Source of the DNA: Gammaproteobacteria bacterium
Lineage (GTDB): Bacteria; Pseudomonadota; Gammaproteobacteria; GCA-001735895
Length of the DNA: 11,439 nucleotides
Direction of reading: 5' to 3'
Assembly: GCA_003231795.1 (NCBI GenBank)
Contig: QIJI01000190.1
Coordinates: 1 to 11,439, forward strand
Below the pieces are notes generated by a model that saw nothing but the letters and a program-made list of their open reading frames with translations, was not told the origin of the DNA and did not search any database. Below, piece by piece: positions 7,516 through 11,439 of the stretch (position 1 is its first letter; every line of letters starts with the position of its first letter). Made by a program: the position numbers and the translations under genes.

Positions 7516-7737
7516 GTGGCGGTCTGTAGAACGCTAGCAATTCAAAAAGTAAAGGTTATCGCGGGCGTTGGTGGTCTATTTGATTATTGGGGTGGTAACA
7601 TCACGATCGAACTCGATATGCAAAATCTCGGGTTCGAGCGGGTTCATTTAATGTTCCAACAAAAGAAACGCATTATGCGGTATTTGATTGGGAATCCGTT
7701 ATTTTTGTTAAGAGCTTTTAGAGAACAATTTCTATGA
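7516..7737 (+). pseudogene. C-terminal remnant of a WecG/TagA/CpsF-family glycosyltransferase
   Basis: Reading from the GTG at 7516 gives 73 residues. The segment VKVIAGVGGLFDYWGGNI followed by MRYLIGNPLFLLRAFRE matches the conserved C-terminal end of WecG/TagA glycosyltransferases, which in EPS loci read like VGGLFDF, then a Leu/Trp/Arg-rich stretch, then RYLxGNPLFLL. These enzymes add N-acetylmannosamine-type sugars to undecaprenyl-linked intermediates. A full member has roughly 230-260 residues, so about two thirds, including the catalytic N-terminal part, is missing. The frame extends upstream to a stop at 7456-7458 without further recognisable similarity. The stop TGA overlaps the next ATG (ATGA at 7734-7737), a coupled arrangement. 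It probably belonged to the EPS operon. A short expressed peptide cannot be excluded, but enzymatic activity is very unlikely. Confidence 0.7.
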
Positions 7738-9206
7738 ATGCAGCTTCTATCTCCCGCGGCCGTTGGTATGCTAAAAAGTTTTGCTGGCGTTGCACCAGGC
7801 CTTGTGCTCCGGTGAAACACCTGTTTCCGGGCGAAGCTGAAAAGAAAAATCAAATTGGAGGGCTATGGATTGTATTTGTTTCATTTATTCTGGTTGTTAA
7901 TAATTCTTTCGCTCAGGATGCTGAGAAGCCAAGTGTTCCATATGGAATCAAATCCAGCAATAGAACCCCAACATCGATAACTTTGGACTGGGAGGGCTCA
8001 AAGGATAATATTGGTGTAACAGAATATTGGGTGATCGTGAAAAATTTGAATTTGAGTGGAAATGCGGCTTATAAACAAATTATAGTTTCTGAAAATTCAC
8101 CTGAATTTTCAACTACATCTATTGAATTAAATGACCTGATTACTCTTGCCAATTATGAAGTAAAAATGATTGCTAGAGACGCTGCTGGAAACTCATCCGA
8201 TGCTAATCCAATTGAAAAGTGGACAAACAGTATTCGGTTCATTTTGGGGGAGAGGCCGGATGATGACATGCGTTCTTATATATTTGGAAACAGCCTAGTC
8301 CATCATACTTTGGGAGCTTCACCCACGATTCAAAATATACCTTATTGGTTGTATGAACTTTCTAAGGAAGGCGGCCAAGAATATTCCATTGATGGTCAAT
8401 TTGGCTTTCTCCCAGATCAGAAACTTCCTCCGTGGTATCAGTGGGAATTCGAAAATGCGAAGTCTGCCTGGAATGAGTCTTTTGCAAAATCGGATTATGA
8501 TAATGTCATTATTACGGCAGCAAACTTTATTCAGCAATGGCAACGCCCAAACGGGGATTATCTGGATACTTCGGTTGTGGCCGCAACTAAGAGAATTTAC
8601 CACTATATTCGTATTACGGTGGTAAATTTATTTCAGAAACGGAAGCGCACAACCGTATTCTATAATTATATGGAGACTTCGGTGGTGACCGAGAGTTTAA
8701 GAATTTTCGACTATGTTCGTGTTGAAGAACCGAGCATTAATTTTTACATATATGAAAACTGGCCAGGATTTGAAGGGGACTATCCTTTTCCGGCAACGAC
8801 AGAGACGTTTAAACTTTATAATGAGTATGTTACAGGTGATTTCCATAACTGGTGGATCGAGATGCAGGATATGATGAATGAAGCCAGACCTGAGGCTACA
8901 ATAATGCTAATTCCAGTAGGATCAATTATTAGTAAGGTACTGACCGATATTCCAGGTTTAAATTCTTTGAATATGGACGAGTTATATGATGATAAGGCAC
9001 CTCATGGAAAAGCATCTATGTATTTTTTAGCCAGCCTGGTTTTTTATATGTCTCTCTATGAAGAGCGTCCTCCAGCAAGTTATTCTATTCCAAATACGAT
9101 TCCTGTTCAGATTCAAAAAGAATATGCGGTCATTGTAGATTATATGTGGAATGAGTTGATGGCTTTTAATTTTCCTGATGGAACTTCTCGTGTATGGATT
9201 AGGTAA
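7734..9206 (+). CDS. Secreted fibronectin type III plus SGNH-hydrolase-like protein
   Basis: 490 residues from the ATG at 7734. The signal-peptide core WIVFVSFILVVNNSFA ends at 60, so the ATG start leaves an odd 43-residue Cys/Arg-rich leader; a GTG at 7812 would give a more normal 34-residue signal peptide, but has no clear Shine-Dalgarno. A fibronectin III domain follows (about 65-160: TPTSITLDWEGSKDNIGVTEYW). The remainder resembles an SGNH-hydrolase fold: IFGNSLVHH with candidate nucleophile Ser187, DGQFGF near 220-225, ITAANFIQ with Asn264, and DDKAPHG with His424. Related secreted proteins occur in marine bacteria. The reaction could be deacylation or acyl transfer on the EPS, but is unproven. 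Residues 260-293 and 294-329 are a tandem duplication. Codon and base composition are AT-richer than both neighbours, suggesting separate origin. Fold call is moderate; substrate unknown. Confidence 0.7.
   Translation: MNAASISRGRWYAKKFCWRCTRPCAPVKHLFPGEAEKKNQIGGLWIVFVSFILVVNNSFAQDAEKPSVPYGIKSSNRTPTSITLDWEGSKDNIGVTEYWVIVKNLNLSGNAAYKQIIVSENSPEFSTTSIELNDLITLANYEVKMIARDAAGNSSDANPIEKWTNSIRFILGERPDDDMRSYIFGNSLVHHTLGASPTIQNIPYWLYELSKEGGQEYSIDGQFGFLPDQKLPPWYQWEFENAKSAWNESFAKSDYDNVIITAANFIQQWQRPNGDYLDTSVVAATKRIYHYIRITVVNLFQKRKRTTVFYNYMETSVVTESLRIFDYVRVEEPSINFYIYENWPGFEGDYPFPATTETFKLYNEYVTGDFHNWWIEMQDMMNEARPEATIMLIPVGSIISKVLTDIPGLNSLNMDELYDDKAPHGKASMYFLASLVFYMSLYEERPPASYSIPNTIPVQIQKEYAVIVDYMWNELMAFNFPDGTSRVWIR
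8511..8720 (+). repeat. In-frame tandem duplication inside the SGNH-like gene
   Basis: Unit 1 is 8511-8612 (102 nt) and unit 2 is 8613-8720 (108 nt). Both start ATTACGG and end TATxTTCGT. Aligned by hand with one 6-nt gap, about 74 of 102 positions agree, yet only 14 of 34 aligned residues are identical. Shared landmarks are Asn264/Asn298, Gln267/Gln301, the TSVV tetrapeptides at 279-282 and 315-318, and a final YxR. The frame is kept. Confidence 0.85.
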
Positions 9207-9542
9207 AGTCTGAACAATTTGGTGATATTTCGTTTCATTTACCATCCTCAATCAAGCGACTATAAAAAACCGTGTTTTTGGCAAATTCAGAGTTTCCAGG
9301 CACAACTATCTTGTCAAGCAGCCAATAGTTTCTTCTTCGCGAGTACTAGAACCAGATCGCACTTTGTGAAATTAATATCCGGTATTCTGGCTACCTCAAC
9401 TATTGAAATCTCGTGCTTCGAAATACTTTTTCAGGCTCGACTGGCTAAATCACGGATTCAGGTTAAATTCATGAAGTGTGTTAACATTTTGGCAACTACA
9501 ACCAATAGAATATTTGATTATGCATGAGATGCGGGGAGCGTA
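9207..9542. other. 336-bp AT-rich spacer, no convincing gene
   Basis: One plus frame (9219-9527) stays open for 102 codons but needs a GTG start, has no ribosome-binding site and no recognisable features, so I do not call it. A weak hairpin, AAAAAC-CGT-GTTTTT at 9265-9279, follows the SGNH gene; it is too AT-rich to be a convincing terminator. TTAACA at 9481-9486 and TAGAAT about 19 nt later is a poor promoter candidate for the racemase gene. Composition changes sharply at about 9530. Confidence 0.45.
9533..9538 (+). promoter_or_regulatory. Shine-Dalgarno site GGGGAG of the racemase gene
   Basis: Purine-rich GGGGAG lies 4 nt before the ATG at 9543 and supports that start over the internal ATG at 9588. 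It is much stronger than the sites in the EPS operon. Confidence 0.5.
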
Positions 9543-10277
9543 ATGGGTGTGGGCGGGGATCGGCACAGTGGAGGCTGGGGCTCCGGGATGCTGGGTATCG
9601 TAGGTGGCATGGGACCGCTAGCCTCGGCCCAGTTCATCCTCACTCTCTACGAGCAGAATCCCTGCGCGGTGGAGCAGGAAGCGCCTCCCTGCGTACTCTA
9701 CTCTGACCCGGCCTTTCCGGACCGTAGCGAGGCGATTCTTTCCGACTGCGATTCGGGTATCAGCGCGCGTCTCACTCATGCCCTACAGAATCTGCGCAGT
9801 ATCGGTGCCACGAAGTTCGTTCTATGCTGCGTGACCCTGCACCACTTTTTGCCCCAGGTCCCCTGGGAGCTGAGGAGTAGCGTAATCTCTCTCGTTGACC
9901 TGATGGTCGACGCTATCGCTCGCTCGGGCGAACCCCACCTGTTGATCTGCACCAAAGGCACGCGGCGCTCACAAATCCTACAGCGTTCCCCCCGCTGGTC
10001 TGAGATCGAGGAGCTTGTGCGCCTACCGAGCGCGGACGAGCAAGAAGCCGTGCACGAGCTCATTTACCGAGTGAAGGCCAGGCCCGTCGAGAATTCCGAC
10101 CTGTTATTGCTCGACGAACTGCGGCGCAGACACGACGTTGAGGCACTGCTGGGCGCTTGCACTGAAACGCACCTGCTTCACGCTGCCCTGCGTCGGCGAC
10201 CTTGGCGCTTTCGAATCGAAGACCCTTTGTTCAGGATCGCAGAGGATCTGGAGAAAATTCTATATTCAGTTTCCTGA
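9543..10277 (+). CDS. Asp/Glu racemase-family enzyme beside an NRPS (McyF-like context)
   Basis: 244 residues. The family opening MLGIVGGMGPLASAQF is at 16-31. The first catalytic-cysteine block is LCCVTLHH at 94-101, with Cys96 in the position of the CNTxH cysteine, and the second is GACTETHLL at 204-212 with Cys206. Both cysteines of a cofactor-independent, two-base racemase are thus present, although the usual Asn of CNT is Val. The C-terminus IEDPLFRIAEDL fits the family. It interconverts L and D forms of an amino acid, probably Asp or Glu, in the cytoplasm. Fourteen bp separate it from an NRPS gene, and the same arrangement is known for McyF in microcystin clusters, so it likely supplies a D-amino acid to the peptide. 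The 15-residue Gly-rich leader could be absent if translation starts at the ATG at 9588. GC-rich, unlike genes to the left. Confidence 0.8.
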   Translation: MGVGGDRHSGGWGSGMLGIVGGMGPLASAQFILTLYEQNPCAVEQEAPPCVLYSDPAFPDRSEAILSDCDSGISARLTHALQNLRSIGATKFVLCCVTLHHFLPQVPWELRSSVISLVDLMVDAIARSGEPHLLICTKGTRRSQILQRSPRWSEIEELVRLPSADEQEAVHELIYRVKARPVENSDLLLLDELRRRHDVEALLGACTETHLLHAALRRRPWRFRIEDPLFRIAEDLEKILYSVS

Positions 10278-10282
10278 GAGGA
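10277..10282 (+). promoter_or_regulatory. Shine-Dalgarno site AGAGGA of the NRPS gene, overlapping the racemase stop
   Basis: AGAGGA starts on the last base of the racemase TGA and lies 9 nt before the ATG at 10292. This supports that start and suggests translational coupling of racemase and synthetase. Confidence 0.5.
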
Positions 10283-10291
10283 TGTTACTAA

Positions 10292-11439
10292 ATGCCTAAG
10301 AGAGAGTCACACCAAATACACCAGCTCTTCGAAGCGCAGGTGGCCCGCACGCCGCATGCTATCGCACTGGAATTTGGTGATCTAACACTTACATATGCCG
10401 AGCTGGATGCAAGGTCCAGCCAACTCGCTGCACGGTTGCTCACCGACGGATTGGCGCCGGAGGCGACGGTGGCACTCTTCGTGGAGAAGTCCGCCGACCT
10501 GGTTGTCGGCCTGCTCGGTATCCTGAAAAGCGGCGCCACCTATGTGCCGCTAGATCCCGACCACCCGGCTGCTCGTGTCGAATACATACTGGTCGAGAAT
10601 TCTGTGCAGTGGATCGTAAGCCACGCTCCCTGCGTTGAACGCTTGCCCGAAAGCACGGCACAACTCCTCCTCCTTAACGAGATCGACGAGGCCATCGGCG
10701 ATACTCCCAACTTCGTTTGCCCGGTGGCCCCGTGTGACGCCACCGCCTATGTGGTCTACACCTCGGGTTCTACGGGACGACCCAAGGGCATTGCCGGCGG
10801 CCACCGCGGAGTGGTGCAGTACCTTGATTACGTGACCAGTAGCTTCGATCTAGGCCCGGGCGATGTAGTGCTGCAGTTCCCGTCCCCTACCTTCGACGCC
10901 TCCTTTCGTGATATCCTTGCTCCGCTTTCCGTAGGGGCTAGAGTGGTGATGCCCGGGCACGCTGAGGCTAAGGATCCTACGGGTTTGCTCGATCTTGCTG
11001 TGAAACACGGCGTTACTTGTCTGCTAAGTTTGGTACCCTCCGTGCTCTCGGTTCTGGTGGAGGCCGCCATCGCTCAGGACCGCCAACTACCTGGTGTACG
11101 TCTGCTGCTCGTATCCGGCGAGCCACTCCATCTTGGATTATGTCGCCGTACCAGGGAAGTCTTCGGCGACGATGTAACACTAGTCAATCAGTACGGACCT
11201 ACCGAGTGCGTGATGACTTCGACCTATCACAGAGTGCTGCCTGAGGACGGTGAGCTCGGAACTGCACCCATTGGTCAGCCCATCCCTGGCCGTCAAATCT
11301 ACGTGCTGGACGCCAACCGAAATCCGGTTGTGTCCGGTGTTACCGGTGAAATTTACATCGGTGGTCCCGGCCTGGCCCATGGCTACCTGGGGCTCCAAGA
11401 GTTGACCAACGAACGCTTTCTCGACGATCCCTTCGAAAC
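10292..11439 (+). CDS. Nonribosomal peptide synthetase, starter adenylation domain (partial, runs off right edge)
   Basis: My translation from the ATG at 10292 is open to the edge, 382 codons. IHQLFEAQVARTPHAIAL (9-26) begins an adenylation domain with no condensation domain before it, so this is an initiation module or stand-alone A domain. Core motifs: A1 LTYAEL (33-38), A2 LKSGATYVPLD (78-88), A3 YTSGSTGRPKG (156-166), A4 FDAS (201-204), A5 NQYGPTE (299-305) and A6 GEIYIGGPGLAHGYL (352-366). A7 onward and the carrier domain are outside. It activates an amino acid as the adenylate and would load it on a carrier protein. Pocket residues aligned by eye to GrsA: Asp202, Ala203, Arg206, Ser246, Leu273, Ser275, Gln300, Met308, Thr309, i.e. 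DARSLSQMT. I recognise no exact code, but Arg at the third position recalls acidic-residue modules of microcystin synthetase. Pairs with the racemase upstream. Confidence 0.9.
   Translation, partial: MPKRESHQIHQLFEAQVARTPHAIALEFGDLTLTYAELDARSSQLAARLLTDGLAPEATVALFVEKSADLVVGLLGILKSGATYVPLDPDHPAARVEYILVENSVQWIVSHAPCVERLPESTAQLLLLNEIDEAIGDTPNFVCPVAPCDATAYVVYTSGSTGRPKGIAGGHRGVVQYLDYVTSSFDLGPGDVVLQFPSPTFDASFRDILAPLSVGARVVMPGHAEAKDPTGLLDLAVKHGVTCLLSLVPSVLSVLVEAAIAQDRQLPGVRLLLVSGEPLHLGLCRRTREVFGDDVTLVNQYGPTECVMTSTYHRVLPEDGELGTAPIGQPIPGRQIYVLDANRNPVVSGVTGEIYIGGPGLAHGYLGLQELTNERFLDDPFE

Noticed and set aside
9265..9279. AAAAAC-CGT-GTTTTT hairpin as terminator after the SGNH gene
   Set aside because: The stem is five A-T pairs plus one C-G pair, with a 3-nt loop and no following U tract beyond the stem itself; too weak to call.
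9430..9475. tRNA-like GGTTAAATTC string in the AT-rich spacer
   Set aside because: No acceptor or anticodon arms can be folded around it.
9219..9527. 102-codon plus-strand frame between the SGNH gene and the racemase
   Set aside because: GTG start without Shine-Dalgarno, no domain or signal, and odd residue composition; most likely chance openness.
9524..9706. Overlapping frame starting 19 bp before the racemase start
   Set aside because: Different frame inside the racemase gene with no family motifs; the racemase frame carries the GGMGP and catalytic Cys motifs.

Overview
The window looks like part of a Gram-negative (proteobacterial, most likely gammaproteobacterial) chromosome. It carries an exopolysaccharide (EPS) export locus of the kind found beside exosortase A (XrtA/PEP-CTERM systems), followed by a disturbed, composite stretch and then the start of a peptide natural-product cluster. 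The taxonomic guess rests on the gene content: outer-membrane export protein, beta-barrel, GumC/Wzz-type chain-length protein, tyrosine autokinase and ExeA-like ATPase. No ribosomal or other taxonomic marker is present, and the exosortase itself lies outside the window if it exists.

Layout. (1) 1-1640, minus strand: a LuxR-type HTH regulator, then 25 bp later the N-terminal half of a membrane polyprenyl glycosylphosphotransferase that runs off the left edge. (2) 1641-2106: a 466-bp divergent intergenic region with two dyads and a possible extended -10 promoter. (3) 2107-7305, plus strand: five tightly spaced genes for polysaccharide export (polysaccharide export protein, outer-membrane beta-barrel, chain-length determinant, CpsD-like kinase, XrtA-associated AAA ATPase). 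(4) 7306-7737: a scar holding only the C-terminal end of a WecG/TagA/CpsF glycosyltransferase. (5) 7734-9206: an AT-rich gene for a secreted fibronectin-III plus SGNH-hydrolase-like protein with an internal tandem duplication. (6) 9207-9542: AT-rich, no convincing gene. (7) 9543 to the end: clearly GC-richer DNA with an Asp/Glu racemase-family gene and, 14 bp later, a nonribosomal peptide synthetase that begins directly with an adenylation domain and runs off the right edge.

How the genes fit together. The glycosylphosphotransferase would load the first sugar on undecaprenyl phosphate. The chain-length protein and CpsD-like kinase would control polymer length and export through the periplasm. 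The export protein and barrel would form the outer-membrane part. The divergent PAS-like/LuxR regulator is well placed to control both directions. The SGNH protein could modify the secreted polymer, for example acetyl or acyl transfer or removal, but that is inference. The racemase and the adenylation domain probably form a separate operon making a peptide that contains a D-amino acid. The adenylation pocket begins Asp-Ala-Arg, which I recall from acidic-amino-acid modules of microcystin-type synthetases.

Most unusual points: the composition break near 9.54 kb with racemase plus starter adenylation domain, the in-frame duplication that copies the putative catalytic Asn block of the SGNH protein, and the decapitated WecG gene whose stop codon overlaps the next start.
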